Assembly: GCA_016709495.1 (NCBI GenBank) | Contig: JADJMS010000022.1 | Span: forward strand, 54,458-118,457 | Direction of reading: 5' to 3' | Length of the DNA: 64,000 nt | DNA from: Candidatus Dechloromonas phosphorivorans | GTDB lineage: Bacteria; Pseudomonadota; Gammaproteobacteria; Burkholderiales; Rhodocyclaceae | Part shown: positions 48,201 to 58,560 of the stretch, one piece after another | How positions within the stretch are numbered: the first letter of the stretch is position 1 | How the letters are laid out: every line of letters begins with the position of its first letter | The notes under the pieces: model-generated | Seen by the model: the letters and a program-made list of their open reading frames with translations, nothing else | What the model was told of the DNA's origin: nothing | Database searches by the model: none | Position numbers and translations under genes: made by a program

Positions 48201-49124
48201 TTACATCAACCTGCGGTTTGCAATGCGTTGATACTCAGGCGAAGGCGAAGTAATTGATGGATCAAAGGGGTGTTCATCCCGCTTGAAAATTTCACGGATA
48301 CGTTTGACGTAACCTTGTGTTTCGGCATACGGAGGAATCCCTGCATACTTATTCACGGCCCCCTCACCTGCGTTATATGCCGCTGCAACCAAGGCAACAT
48401 CTCCCTTAAAATAAGCAAGTAGCCAGCGCAGATACGCGAGTCCTCCCCGAATATTCTGTTCCGGGTCAAATGGCTTTTTAACATTGAAGCGCTCGGCCGT
48501 TTCTGGAATCAACTGCATGAGACCCTGTGCATTTTTGGGTGAAACCGCAGCCGGGTTAAAGTTGGATTCAGCACGAATGACAGCCATCGCCAGGCGAGGA
48601 TAGACACCGTAATGCGGGGCTAATTTCATTACCATCTCCATAACTTTGCGATGATCAGGTGCTGCCTTGGCTACGATGTCACTACCATTGCTATCAAAAT
48701 CAAACGTATCCAGTTGCGTCAGGCATGTTGGTCGTTTGCTACTAGGCTCACCAACTTGAGCGAGCATGCGACGAGCGGGTTGATCACCTTGTTTAGCTGC
48801 CATATCAAAAAAATACGCGGCAACGGAATCATCGCGCGGGATACCACGCCCATTGGCGTATATCCAACCAAGGTTGTACTGCGCTTCGCTGTCACCGTGC
48901 TTGGCCGCAATGCAATAGAGCTCAACCGCCTTGGCTGGGTTTCGCGTTACTCCTTCACCGTGCTCATAACTACGAGCTTCATTACGCAATTCGGCGAGCC
49001 GCTCCGCACTTGACTTGGCGACATCAGCAGCAACCACATGCCCACCCCAACTGCTAAACAACACAATCGACCATAACGCCAAGGGGCGTAGTCGAGGCAG
49101 TTTGGAGAGGGCATTTTTCATCAT
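48201..49124 (-). CDS. lytic transglycosylase with Sel1 repeats
   Basis: The 307-residue protein has a signal peptide, two Sel1-like repeats (about 40-120; AEAQYNLGWIYANGRGIPRD) and an SLT lysozyme-like domain in the C-terminal half with the catalytic Glu in IRAESNFNPAAVS (about residue 190) and GLMQLIPETAERFNV, AAYNAGEGAVNKYAGIPPY. It cleaves peptidoglycan, possibly opening the wall for an export apparatus. Confidence 0.9.
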   Translation of the reverse strand: MMKNALSKLPRLRPLALWSIVLFSSWGGHVVAADVAKSSAERLAELRNEARSYEHGEGVTRNPAKAVELYCIAAKHGDSEAQYNLGWIYANGRGIPRDDSVAAYFFDMAAKQGDQPARRMLAQVGEPSSKRPTCLTQLDTFDFDSNGSDIVAKAAPDHRKVMEMVMKLAPHYGVYPRLAMAVIRAESNFNPAAVSPKNAQGLMQLIPETAERFNVKKPFDPEQNIRGGLAYLRWLLAYFKGDVALVAAAYNAGEGAVNKYAGIPPYAETQGYVKRIREIFKRDEHPFDPSITSPSPEYQRIANRRLM

Positions 49125-49154
49125 TGAACAGAGCCTAAAATTTAAAGATAACTC

Positions 49155-51929
49155 TTAGATTTCTTTTTGCAACCGCGATACTTCAGCTTGAGCGGGGAAT
49201 TTATCGCCGAGCTTGGCTAGTGCATCAAGTTCCTTGCGCGCCTCATCTTTGCGCCCAGCGCTCACCAACACTTTTGCTAAATTCAGTTGAATCGCAGCAG
49301 CTTGTGGAGAAATACTCAGAGCTTTATGCAGTAATTCAATAGCTTGTGCAGTATCCCCCTTATCAGCCAGCAGCATTGCCAAGGTATCCATGAATGGCGG
49401 CTGATTTGGCGTCAACTGATTCGCTTTTTCAGCATACTCAATGGCCTTCGGCAATTTTAGTTGGCCAGAAACCCAAGCAAGGTTGTTTAGAACAAGTGCA
49501 TTATTCGGTTGCAACTCCAATGCCAGACGATAGTGCTGAGCAGCAACTGAGTAATTTTTTTGTGCCGTCGCAATGTCGCCGAGGTGCATGCGGAAGGCGA
49601 TATCTTTTGGATGCTGTTTTATCCATGCATCCGCAGTTTTTTCGGCATCGGCAGTATTGCCCGAAGTAAGTAATGCGGAATGCGTCTTGATCACCAATTC
49701 CGGCGCAGTGATTTGCTTTAGACCGGAGCGGTAGGCCGAAATAGCTTCCGGCCATTGTTTGCCCGAAGCAAAAATATCACCTTCAAGAACAAAGCCGACT
49801 GCTTCCTTCGGACGTTGTTTCTGAATATTTCGCGCCAAGGCCAATGCATCTTGTGGTTTTTTCCCTTCCATTGCCAACATGATAAGACCACGCTGCGCTT
49901 CGAGCAGATCCGGCTTGATCTCTAGCGCTCGCCGCAAACTCTTAGCTGCCTCATCCTTGTTTTTATTTGCCAACTGAATTTCAGCCATACGCATTGCAGC
50001 AGTCGGCGATGCCGGTTGGAGCGCTGCCAACTTGGCAAAAGTAGCCAACGCCTGATTTGAATCGCCAGCAATTTGCTGCGTACGGCCTAAAGCATCAAGC
50101 AATTCTGGTTTGTCGGGAATTGCAGCAAGCGCATTTTGCGCAGCTGCAAGCGCTGCTTTCGAATCCTTATTACGTAAATGGAATTCTATTAAAGCAAGAC
50201 GTGGTGCGAATTCGGTCGGGTTCGCTTCAACCGCCTTGGAAATAAAACCAAGGATTTCTTCTGGTTTACCGCCTGCCGCATTTTTCAAGTCAGCCAGCGC
50301 AAGTAGCGCACCGATATTTTTTGGATCACTGGCAAGAACCGACTCAAACCGTTTGCGTACATCGTCGGGTTTTTTGTCAGCCATATCCATTGCAGCCAGG
50401 CTCACCGCCGCAGGCAAGAATGCCGGATTGACAGATAGTGCTTTCTCGAAACTCTTGCGAGCACCCGCCGTATCCCTTTTAGCCATCAACGTACGTGCAC
50501 GAAGATTGTAGGTAGCAGCATCGTTCGGCTGTTTTTTCTCCAGATTGTCGATTGCCTTCAGGGCTTTATCAAAATCATTGCGTCGTAGATAAGCCGAAAT
50601 CAAGGCCAGATCAGCCGAACTTCCTTTATCGGAGGCTGAAATTTCTTCAAGCTCGCTAAATCCTGTATTCGTATCCCCCATCGCAATGTGGGTCATCGCC
50701 AATGAAGTTCTCTTAGCCGGATCTTTAGGATCAAGCTTGGTCGCTTTAAAGAAATACTCTTCCGCTTTCTTTTCATCACCGTTGAGGAGGAAAGTCTGCC
50801 CAGCCAGCGCAAGGAATGCAGGATCTTTATCAATCTTCCCAAGAACCGGCGCCAATGCTTCTGAGGCCTTGATTGCTTGCCCTGTACGAAGATAATTGGC
50901 AACCAGCAAACGGCGAGCAAGAGGCATTTCAGGCGCTTGTTGCAGAGCTTTGTTCAAGTAGGATTCCGCTTGAACAAATGCACCGAGTTGAAATTCAACA
51001 GCGCCAGCGATTTGAAGCACACCGGGGTTATTCGGTGCAATTTTGAGCATCTGCTGAGAAAGTTCTCTGGCTGCTTTGTAATCTTTGCGTTGATAGCTTA
51101 ACTGAGCATCAAGATAAATAGTCTGAGGATTCTTTGGAGCAATTTTCTTCAGCGCATCAAGCTGCTTAACCGCCTCATCAAGCTTACCCTGCTGCATCAA
51201 ACTGGTGATGATTGCCGAGTGAGCCATCAAATAGTCAGGCTTGGCCTCAACCGCCTTGCGATACAGATCAAGGGCTGCGTTTGAGTCCCCTTGCACAGAA
51301 GCCAAAGAACCCTTCAGAAGCAATGCTTCGTAGCTCTTAGGTGATTTTGTCAGAACGCCATCCACAATGACCAAAGCGCCTGCAAAATCACGCCCCGCTG
51401 CTTTGAGCCGTGCGCTAGCCAATAACGCCGGTTCGTAATCCGGTTGCGCGGCAAGCGCTGCTGTCAGACTCTCCTGAGCAGCGTCCCGATTGCCTTGGGC
51501 CTGATACGCAGCACTGACAATAGTTTTCAGCGCAGCGTTCGGTTCTCCAGCTGGCATTTCAATTTTGGAAAACTCGTCGGATACCTTTTTTGCCTGTCCG
51601 GTGCTTAGAAGTGCTCTCGCCAACAAGGGGGTTGTTTGTTCAGCCGCAAACTTGAGTTCAAGCGCCTTTCGGAGTTCGACTTCCGCTCCAGCCATTTCGC
51701 CACTTTCAAGCAGTGCTTTTCCTAACAAAAACCGAGCCTCACCCAAATTTGGATTTTGCTGTAGCGCATTTTTTAACTGAATGACAGCTGCCTTACTGTC
51801 ATTCTTTGCCAAAAATTCCTTGCTTGATGCAATTAGTTTATCTGGCGAATCGCCGCCACAACCAGCAACCAGAGCTGATAACAAAGCCGTCGTGATTGCT
51901 GCTATGCGAAGAACGTTGCACTTTTTCAT
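49155..51929 (-). CDS. prsT: PEP-CTERM/XrtA system TPR-repeat lipoprotein PrsT
   Basis: A 924-residue periplasmic or outer-membrane lipoprotein: signal peptide with the lipobox ALVAGCGG (about 16-23), then about twenty tetratricopeptide repeats to the end. The start at 51929 is chosen because MKKCNVLRIAAITTALLSALV is a proper lipoprotein signal and the longer frame adds 20 unlikely residues. PrsT is a marker of loci for PEP-CTERM protein sorting and exopolysaccharide export. Directly follows prsR. Confidence 0.88.
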   Translation of the reverse strand: MKKCNVLRIAAITTALLSALVAGCGGDSPDKLIASSKEFLAKNDSKAAVIQLKNALQQNPNLGEARFLLGKALLESGEMAGAEVELRKALELKFAAEQTTPLLARALLSTGQAKKVSDEFSKIEMPAGEPNAALKTIVSAAYQAQGNRDAAQESLTAALAAQPDYEPALLASARLKAAGRDFAGALVIVDGVLTKSPKSYEALLLKGSLASVQGDSNAALDLYRKAVEAKPDYLMAHSAIITSLMQQGKLDEAVKQLDALKKIAPKNPQTIYLDAQLSYQRKDYKAARELSQQMLKIAPNNPGVLQIAGAVEFQLGAFVQAESYLNKALQQAPEMPLARRLLVANYLRTGQAIKASEALAPVLGKIDKDPAFLALAGQTFLLNGDEKKAEEYFFKATKLDPKDPAKRTSLAMTHIAMGDTNTGFSELEEISASDKGSSADLALISAYLRRNDFDKALKAIDNLEKKQPNDAATYNLRARTLMAKRDTAGARKSFEKALSVNPAFLPAAVSLAAMDMADKKPDDVRKRFESVLASDPKNIGALLALADLKNAAGGKPEEILGFISKAVEANPTEFAPRLALIEFHLRNKDSKAALAAAQNALAAIPDKPELLDALGRTQQIAGDSNQALATFAKLAALQPASPTAAMRMAEIQLANKNKDEAAKSLRRALEIKPDLLEAQRGLIMLAMEGKKPQDALALARNIQKQRPKEAVGFVLEGDIFASGKQWPEAISAYRSGLKQITAPELVIKTHSALLTSGNTADAEKTADAWIKQHPKDIAFRMHLGDIATAQKNYSVAAQHYRLALELQPNNALVLNNLAWVSGQLKLPKAIEYAEKANQLTPNQPPFMDTLAMLLADKGDTAQAIELLHKALSISPQAAAIQLNLAKVLVSAGRKDEARKELDALAKLGDKFPAQAEVSRLQKEI

Positions 51930-51957
51930 GGTGGTTAATTTCTCGAAAATAGGGTTG

Positions 51958-53316
51958 TTATTTAAGACCAAGACGATGCATGAGATCATATAAGGTTGGG
52001 CGACTCACACCCAGAATTTCAGCAGCGCGCACCACATTCCCGTTTGCTCGCCCCACAGCAGTCACGACCGCCTGTCGCTCAGCATCATCACGAACACGAC
52101 GCAGATCGATAAATTCATTACTATCATCCTGCTCAACATTCAGACCAATATCGTCACGGCCAATTTGCGCACCATCGGCCATGATGACGGCACGCTTAAT
52201 ACAATTCTCCAACTCGCGCACATTCCCAGGCCAGCGATGTGCCTCGATGGCACGCACAGCATCTTCATTAAGCATCATGTTGCTGCGATTTTGCTCGTTG
52301 GCAAAGCGACGAACAAAGGCATGCGCAAGCAATGCCGGGTCACCGACACGCGCCCTGAGTGGCGGAATATTGATGACAATTTCTGCAAGGCGATAGAAAA
52401 GATCCTCTCTGAAACGACCATCGGCAATCAGCGACTTGAGATCCTGATGGGTTGCGCAAACAATACGCACATCGACCGGAATTTCTTGACGCCCACCGAG
52501 TCGCTCAATCACCCTCTCCTGCAAGAATCGCAGCAGTTTTGATTGTAGCGAAAGGGGAAGATCACCAATTTCGTCAAGGAAGAGTGTTCCACAATGCGCT
52601 GTTTCAATCTTTCCAGGCGTAGTTTTGGCTGCGCCGGTGAAAGCACCTTTTTCATAACCAAAAAGCTCACTTTCCAGCAAATTGTCGGGAATTGCAGCAC
52701 AGTTTATGGCAACAAATCGTTCCTTCTTGCGCTGCGAACTTTCGTGCACACCTCGCGCCAGGACTTCCTTACCAGTTCCACTCTCACCCAACAGCATAGC
52801 TGTTGCGTTGCTGTTCGCAATTTTTTCGATGGTCCGGCAGACTCGCATCATCTCTGCATCACGCGTAATCAATCCAGCGAGTGCGGGAGGGTGTTGCAAT
52901 TCCTGCAAACGTCGGTTTTCCTGCTGCAAATCGAAAAGCCGAAAGGCTCGCTCTATAGTCAGCGTAAGTAATTCCGGCTCAAACGGTTTGGCAAAAAAGT
53001 CATACGCGCCCAAGCCAATAGCACGTAATGCATTTGCACGATCATTTTGCCCGGTAAGAACAATCACTTTGGTCTCCGGGGCGACAGAAAGTATCTGCTC
53101 CAGCAATCGAAAACCTTCCGAAACCGAATCGGCATCAGGTGGCAGACCAAGATCCATGGTGACGACAGGCGGCGCATGGCGATGAATTTGTGCCAGAGCG
53201 CTTTCTCGATCGCCTGCGGTCAACGTCTCAAATTGGTCAAAAGACCACCGCAACTGCTTTTGCAAAGCAGGGTCGTCTTCGACTATCAACAAGGGACGTG
53301 ACTTTTCTGTGCTCAC
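51958..53316 (-). CDS. prsR: PEP-CTERM-box response regulator PrsR (sigma54 activator)
   Basis: The 452-residue NtrC-type regulator: receiver domain with phosphoacceptor Asp in VVTMDLGLPPD (about 54-55), AAA+ domain with Walker A LGESGTGKEVLA (about 177), the sigma54-contact motif EKGAFTGAAKTT, Walker B CGTLFLDEIGDL, and a C-terminal Fis-type HTH (VVRAAEILGVSRPTLYDLMH). GTG start overlaps the prsK stop. The two sigma54 promoters seen at 44548 and 63301 are likely targets. Confidence 0.9.
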   Translation of the reverse strand: MSTEKSRPLLIVEDDPALQKQLRWSFDQFETLTAGDRESALAQIHRHAPPVVTMDLGLPPDADSVSEGFRLLEQILSVAPETKVIVLTGQNDRANALRAIGLGAYDFFAKPFEPELLTLTIERAFRLFDLQQENRRLQELQHPPALAGLITRDAEMMRVCRTIEKIANSNATAMLLGESGTGKEVLARGVHESSQRKKERFVAINCAAIPDNLLESELFGYEKGAFTGAAKTTPGKIETAHCGTLFLDEIGDLPLSLQSKLLRFLQERVIERLGGRQEIPVDVRIVCATHQDLKSLIADGRFREDLFYRLAEIVINIPPLRARVGDPALLAHAFVRRFANEQNRSNMMLNEDAVRAIEAHRWPGNVRELENCIKRAVIMADGAQIGRDDIGLNVEQDDSNEFIDLRRVRDDAERQAVVTAVGRANGNVVRAAEILGVSRPTLYDLMHRLGLK

Positions 53317-55423
53317 ACTGCTTCCTTTTCGTGCAAATCGGACTCTGTACGCACCTCGAAGAGCGGCAGGATCATCGTAATTCGTGTTCCTTTACCCTCT
53401 TCACTTTCAACCAACATATCCCCACCTAATTCCCGGATGTACTGTGCACTTTCATAAGCACCGATCCCCATACCTGCCTGTTTGGTACTTTGAAAAGGCT
53501 TAAACAATCGATTGCGAATAAATTCCTGGCTCATGCCATGCCCCGTATCCCCGACTTCAACGGCAGCCCGATCCCCTCGCCGCTCCAGTTTCACCCAAAC
53601 TTTCCCGCCAAGATCAGTAGCATCCAGCGAATTTTGGATCAAGTGACCGATCACCCGTTCCAAACGCTCCTCATGCCCACGCGTGATCAGGCGTTCATTC
53701 AATGACAGTTGAACAGAATGGCCTTGTTCCATTTTAGCGCGTTGTATGCGTTCAATGACATCAGGAAGATTTACACCGCATGGCGTACCGGGAGGTGTCG
53801 CCCCCTCGCGTAATTGCATCATCAACTGACGCATGCGCTCTACCGAATGTTCGACAGTCATCAGCATATCCTGCTGAAACTCAGGATTATCCCGATGGCG
53901 CTCGGCATTGCGCAGCATAAGCGAGAGTTGAGTCACAATATTTTTTAGATCATGGACAACAAATGCAGACATCTTGTTGAAGGCATCAAATTTTTTAGCC
54001 TCAAGCAAGGCCTCAGTTGCTTGCATCTTTGCCAGAAAGCCGGCCGCTTGACAGCCTGCCGTACGCAGAAGGTCATTGACCTCCCAATTGATGTCAAGCT
54101 GGGTACGTGAACTAGCAAGGATTACAAAACCAGTAATTTCATTGCCCACCATTAACGGAATCACCAGCCAGGCATTTGCGATATGAGAAATCCATGGCGA
54201 AATTTCGAGTTGACCGTAACGACCTGGGTAGCAACGAAACTCCTCGAGATTGACTACCCACCTGCTAGTTAATAGAAATTGAACCAAAGGCGAATCAGAA
54301 TGTTCTGTGCTTTCTTCCTTGGGCATATTCAACGCGCAGCTTGGCTAAATGTTGATTGCCCCCCCTCTCGCAACCAAAGTCCGCCAGCCGGGCTTTCAAC
54401 CATATCGGCCAAGCCACGAATAACTTGTTGACCCATAGCTTTTGGCGAATCCTGAGTAGATAAGGTTTGGGTAAACCGCAACCATTCTTCTCGGTAATCG
54501 TAACGGTAGTTGAAAAAATGCTTGCCCACCAGAACACGAAGCTTGGCTCGCATCGAGCCAGACACAACCAAAAACCCCAACCCCAACAGACCGGCAAATA
54601 AAATACCCAACTGGAATGCTCGCCCCCAGTCACCGCCAAAATAGCGAACGTAGTAACCGATACCCGCCATAAAAAGCAGATAGATACCAGCTATCAGCAA
54701 GGTAGCCGAGTGAAACGCAGCTTTTTGTGATAGGCGAATTTTTGAAGTCCAATCACGACTGCGGAGCGTCGACATTGCTAAAAGCGGAATAACCAGCGTA
54801 TTAACAAAGCCACGGGCAGCAAAGGCATCAATATCAACACGATTAAACATAAGTGCATCAGAATACAGATAGAGATCGTAGGCGAAGATGCCACCTAAAC
54901 CGAGACACAGAGGCTTAATGTTCCAACGTGAATCCTCCGAAACATTGCGAAACAATTGTTCGATCAACATCAAACCAAGCACATTCATCAGGAGCGACTG
55001 GAATAAGGCGGTTCGCGCCCATTGCTCTGCCGCAAGTAGGCCAAAACCAATCGCCAACTGCAAAACCACGCCACCCATGATTGCGCCCCAACAGGCAGGT
55101 ATAAACAACGGGGCAATCAGATAGCGTTGTTGCCCTGGCTTATCCTGGGTCAGCAAAAAAATCAGGAATACATACCATCCACCGTAGCGGAGCAAATCAG
55201 CCAGAACGCTAGCTAAAAATAACAGTGAATTGTCAGTTAAAGTATTCGCTGAGCCCAGTCCAGCCCATGTAGCAGACAGCAGAATGACCACAAGCATGGC
55301 TTGTATTCGTAAACCTCGCCGCCATTTTTTACCCAATGACAGCAAATAGATAGCGAATAACAAATAGCCACTTGCTGCAACACCAAGACTCCAGACAATC
55401 AACGATGCCGATTGAGTTTCCAT
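53313..55423 (-). CDS. prsK: PEP-CTERM system sensor histidine kinase PrsK, frameshifted
   Basis: The N-terminal 300 residues hold about ten membrane segments; then a GAF-like region and a kinase core with the H-box FVVHDLKNIVTQLSLM, N-box NSLDATDLGG, G1 DTGHGMS and GMGIGAYES. The frame breaks at about 54330-54334: one base missing between CGT and TTG splits ...STFSQAAR from LNMPKEESTEH.... The corrected protein of 703 residues has the normal PrsK layout. Partner of PrsR; the signal sensed is unknown. Confidence 0.87.
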
Positions 55424-55466
55424 CAGTGAAAATTACACAACGACGCAGGCGCGCAGTGTGTTGATA

Positions 55467-56849
55467 TCAATGGGCGCCCTTGCCAGTCAGGACGACACCG
55501 ATGGTTTCAAAAAGAATAACCAGGTCCAAAAAAAGTGTGTGATTCTTGACATAATAAAGGTCATATTGCAGTTTTTCAGCTGAATCCTCGACGGTAGCGC
55601 CATAGTGGTAGCGTACCTGTGCCCAGCCAGTAACACCAGGCTTGACGCTGTGGCGGACTGCGTAAAAAGGGATCTCCTTGGTCAATTGATCAACGAAGAA
55701 TGGACGCTCCGGTCGAGGTCCGACCAAACTCATGTCACCTTTCAATACGCTGAAAAGTTGGGGCAATTCATCGATACGAAGCTTGCGAATGATCTTGCCA
55801 ACTGTGGTTGTACGATCATCGTCCGCTTTAGCCCAGATCGGTTTGCCTTCTTTTTCTGCATCAATGCGCATGCTACGAAATTTAATGACATTGAATAGCC
55901 GACCATTCAAACCCACCCGCTCTTGACGGTAAAAAACGGGGAACCCATTTTCAGCAATGATCAACAGGCCTGTAATCAGCATGATGGGCATTGCCAATAA
56001 GATCAAAATACTTGCGAATAGAATATCTGACAACCTCTTAACTAAGGCACGCAAGCTTCCTTGGCAGAAACCATCACCGAAAATAAGCCAACCTGCATAT
56101 AGAGAATCGAGGCGAATTTGACCCAAGGTTTGTTCGAAATGGCTGGCCAAATCGAGCACACGAATACCATGCAGTTTGCAGTCAAGGAGTTCACGTAAAG
56201 GCATTGAACCACCACGGCGCTCTGAAAGTGCTACCACAATTTCATCGACCTTGAGCGACTTGGCGGTATCCGTTAAGGTTTTAGTACGTGACAAAATTTG
56301 TGTTTCTGGAACGACGGTCGCCTCTTCATTGGAACTTGGGAAATAACCCACAATTTCAGCAGAAGGATCAGATTTATTCAATGCACGCATGACAGCCAAT
56401 GCTTGGACTCCTGTTCCAAACACCAAAATTCGACGCGTGATGTGCTCTGTCGTACTCGCATGAGACACACTCACACGATTTATCAACATACCGAAGACAG
56501 CAGACATCGCCGAAAGCTGCATGAACTCCCGACTAAGACTGGAAATTGGTAGCATGGCGAAAATGCCATAAGCAACAGGAACTGCCAGATACAACGAAAG
56601 CACTGCGCGCGCCCTGCTTTCTGTAATCGAGCGGTTGTGGATTCGTTGGTAAAAACCAAGCCATGCATTGATAGCCAGCATCGTAGCGCCAAGAATAAAT
56701 GCAAATATAATCAGATGCTTGGCATTGATTGGCAAACCACTACCAACCCACATGGCAACAATAACCATGCCAACAATTACGAACGATAGATCAAAAATCA
56801 TCTGGGCGATGGTTCGCCAGCTAAACCAGTGATTAAAAATTTGGACCAT
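55467..56849 (-). CDS. PEP-CTERM/XrtA system sugar transferase (polyprenyl-phosphate glycosyl-1-phosphotransferase)
   Basis: Initiating enzyme of exopolysaccharide synthesis, 460 residues: four N-terminal membrane helices, a central CoA-binding-like region (RRILVFGTGVQALAVMRAL), one further helix (about 275-300), and the cytoplasmic transferase domain with YRQERVGLNGRLFNVIKFRSM cut here to VIKFRSMRIDAEKEGKPIW, RIDELPQL and DMSLVGPRPERP. Transfers a sugar phosphate to undecaprenyl phosphate, which uppS supplies. RBS GGAG precedes the ATG. Confidence 0.92.
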   Translation of the reverse strand: MVQIFNHWFSWRTIAQMIFDLSFVIVGMVIVAMWVGSGLPINAKHLIIFAFILGATMLAINAWLGFYQRIHNRSITESRARAVLSLYLAVPVAYGIFAMLPISSLSREFMQLSAMSAVFGMLINRVSVSHASTTEHITRRILVFGTGVQALAVMRALNKSDPSAEIVGYFPSSNEEATVVPETQILSRTKTLTDTAKSLKVDEIVVALSERRGGSMPLRELLDCKLHGIRVLDLASHFEQTLGQIRLDSLYAGWLIFGDGFCQGSLRALVKRLSDILFASILILLAMPIMLITGLLIIAENGFPVFYRQERVGLNGRLFNVIKFRSMRIDAEKEGKPIWAKADDDRTTTVGKIIRKLRIDELPQLFSVLKGDMSLVGPRPERPFFVDQLTKEIPFYAVRHSVKPGVTGWAQVRYHYGATVEDSAEKLQYDLYYVKNHTLFLDLVILFETIGVVLTGKGAH

Positions 56850-57098
56850 AATTATTCTCCGTATTGCCTGGTCAATGGAAAGGCTTGGAGGTATAGGCCA
56901 GCGTTCCCCAAGAAACTAGAGACTGAAATTTTTGCGGTTTTGCCGCAGGAGAAAAATATATAAGAACTCATGATGGTCAATTTTAGGGATAGGTGCAAAT
57001 AGTGCCTGTGCACTATTTCACGGTGACTTCAATTTTGGCCGATTCGGCCAGACGTTAAGTTTTGTCACTGTTTTCGCAGTGACATATCCATCAATAAA
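56850..57098 (-). other. intergenic region with several short palindromes
   Basis: The 249-base gap between manC and the sugar transferase contains five inverted repeats: 57063-57084 (TGTCACTG, 6-base loop, CAGTGACA), 57036-57050 (TGGCCGA-T-TCGGCCA), 57018-57026 (TCAC-G-GTGA), 57001-57014 (AGTGC, 4-base loop, GCACT) and 56933-56947 (TGCGG, 5-base loop, CCGCA). A weak sigma70 pair on the minus strand is TTGACC (56975-56980), 16 bases, TATTTT (56953-56958). No GG-N10-GC site is seen. Confidence 0.4.
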
Positions 57099-58538
57099 TC
57101 AGCTACGCCCGTAGGTATCTTCAAAGCGGACAATATCGTCTTCACCTAAGTAACTACCGGATTGCACCTCAATCATCTCAAGAGGCACAACTCCAGGGTT
57201 TTCCAGACGGTGTGTAACCCCCAGCGGAATATATGTTGACTGGTTTTCGGAGACCAGAAAAACCTCATCACCCCTCGTCACCTTTGCTGTACCACTCACC
57301 ACAATCCAATGTTCTGCCCGATGATGATGCATTTGCAAAGAGAGCGCCGCACCTGGTTTGACACCAATACGTTTGACTTGGAAGCGTTGCCCGGAATCGA
57401 CACCGTCATACCAACCCCACGGCCGATATACTTTGCGATGCCACTGTGCAACAGAACGTTTTTCTGCCTTCAGTCGATCAACAATTTTCTTCACATCCTG
57501 AGTTGCATCGTGATGCGCGACCAGTACAGCATCATCCGTTTCAACCACAATCAAATTACTCAACCCGATACAGGCCACTAGGCGACTCTCAGACACCACT
57601 AGCGTATCACGGCAGCCCTCCAGCATCACATCACCACGAAATGCATTACCTTGATCACATTTCGGCAATACCTTCCACAGCGCATCCCACGCACCGACAT
57701 CCGACCAGCCGGCAGCCAACGGGATCACTGCACAGTCGGGCAAATCTATACAAGACTGCGACAATCTTTCCATAACTGCATAATCAATAGAGTCAGATGG
57801 ACATTGCTCGAAAAGATTTCGGTCAACGCGAATAAAGTCACCATCTTTCCCACATACCTGCAGTGCAGCACGACACGCTTGTAATATATCTGGTCGGCAA
57901 ACCTCAAGTGCATTCAGCCAAGTCGTAGCGCGCATGACAAAAATACCGCTATTCCATAAAAAATCTCCAGAATCCAGATAAGACTCGGCGACTTCCCTGT
58001 TAGGTTTCTCAACAAACCTCGATAGTTTGAACGCCCCGCTATCTCCTGCCAATGCTGATCCCTGCTGGATATAGCCATAACCAGTCTCAGGGCAATCAGG
58101 TGTAATACCAAAGGTCACGGCGATTCCGATATCAGCCAGCTTGGCAGCTTTAACTACCGCCTCCCTAAAGACCACTTCATCAAGAATTACGTGGTCAGCC
58201 GGCATCACGACAAGCACCGGATCGTCACTCTGCTGCTGCGCCCATAAAGCAGCCAAGGTCAATGCGGGCGCCGTATTACGGCCAAACGGCTCAAGAATTA
58301 CCTTGCCTTGCTTACCGAGCAGTCGTAACTGCTCGGCCACCACAAACCGATGCTCCTCATTGCATACCAGCAAGGGTTCTGCCAGACCAGGTATGCCATC
58401 CATACGCGCCACAGTGGCTTGCAACATCGATTGCTCACCAACCAGCGGTAGCAATTGTTTTGGATATTTCTCGCGCGACAACGGCCAAAGGCGCGTTCCA
58501 GAACCGCCAGACAACACAACAGGAATAATTTTGCTCAT
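57099..58538 (-). CDS. manC: mannose-1-phosphate guanylyltransferase / mannose-6-phosphate isomerase
   Basis: Bifunctional ManC/AlgA-type enzyme of 479 residues: N-terminal nucleotidyltransferase (VVLSGGSGTRLWPLSREKYP, residues 7-26, and FGRNTAPA), FVEKPN, and a C-terminal cupin isomerase domain with metal ligands in LQMHHHRAEHWIVVSGTA (about 400-417). Makes GDP-mannose for the polysaccharide. 22 bases after the LolA-like gene, on the same strand. Confidence 0.94.
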   Translation of the reverse strand: MSKIIPVVLSGGSGTRLWPLSREKYPKQLLPLVGEQSMLQATVARMDGIPGLAEPLLVCNEEHRFVVAEQLRLLGKQGKVILEPFGRNTAPALTLAALWAQQQSDDPVLVVMPADHVILDEVVFREAVVKAAKLADIGIAVTFGITPDCPETGYGYIQQGSALAGDSGAFKLSRFVEKPNREVAESYLDSGDFLWNSGIFVMRATTWLNALEVCRPDILQACRAALQVCGKDGDFIRVDRNLFEQCPSDSIDYAVMERLSQSCIDLPDCAVIPLAAGWSDVGAWDALWKVLPKCDQGNAFRGDVMLEGCRDTLVVSESRLVACIGLSNLIVVETDDAVLVAHHDATQDVKKIVDRLKAEKRSVAQWHRKVYRPWGWYDGVDSGQRFQVKRIGVKPGAALSLQMHHHRAEHWIVVSGTAKVTRGDEVFLVSENQSTYIPLGVTHRLENPGVVPLEMIEVQSGSYLGEDDIVRFEDTYGRS

Positions 58539-58560
58539 AAAGTTCTAGTCTCGAAGAAAA

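Noticed and set aside
57001..57025. GGCACTATTTGC on the minus strand as a sigma54 promoter of the sugar transferase
   Set aside because: GG and GC are 8 bases apart, not 10, so sigma54 would not be expected to bind.
57063..57084. Hairpin as rho-independent terminator of manC
   Set aside because: The 8-bp stem is followed by AAACTTAACG on the coding strand; there is no U tract.
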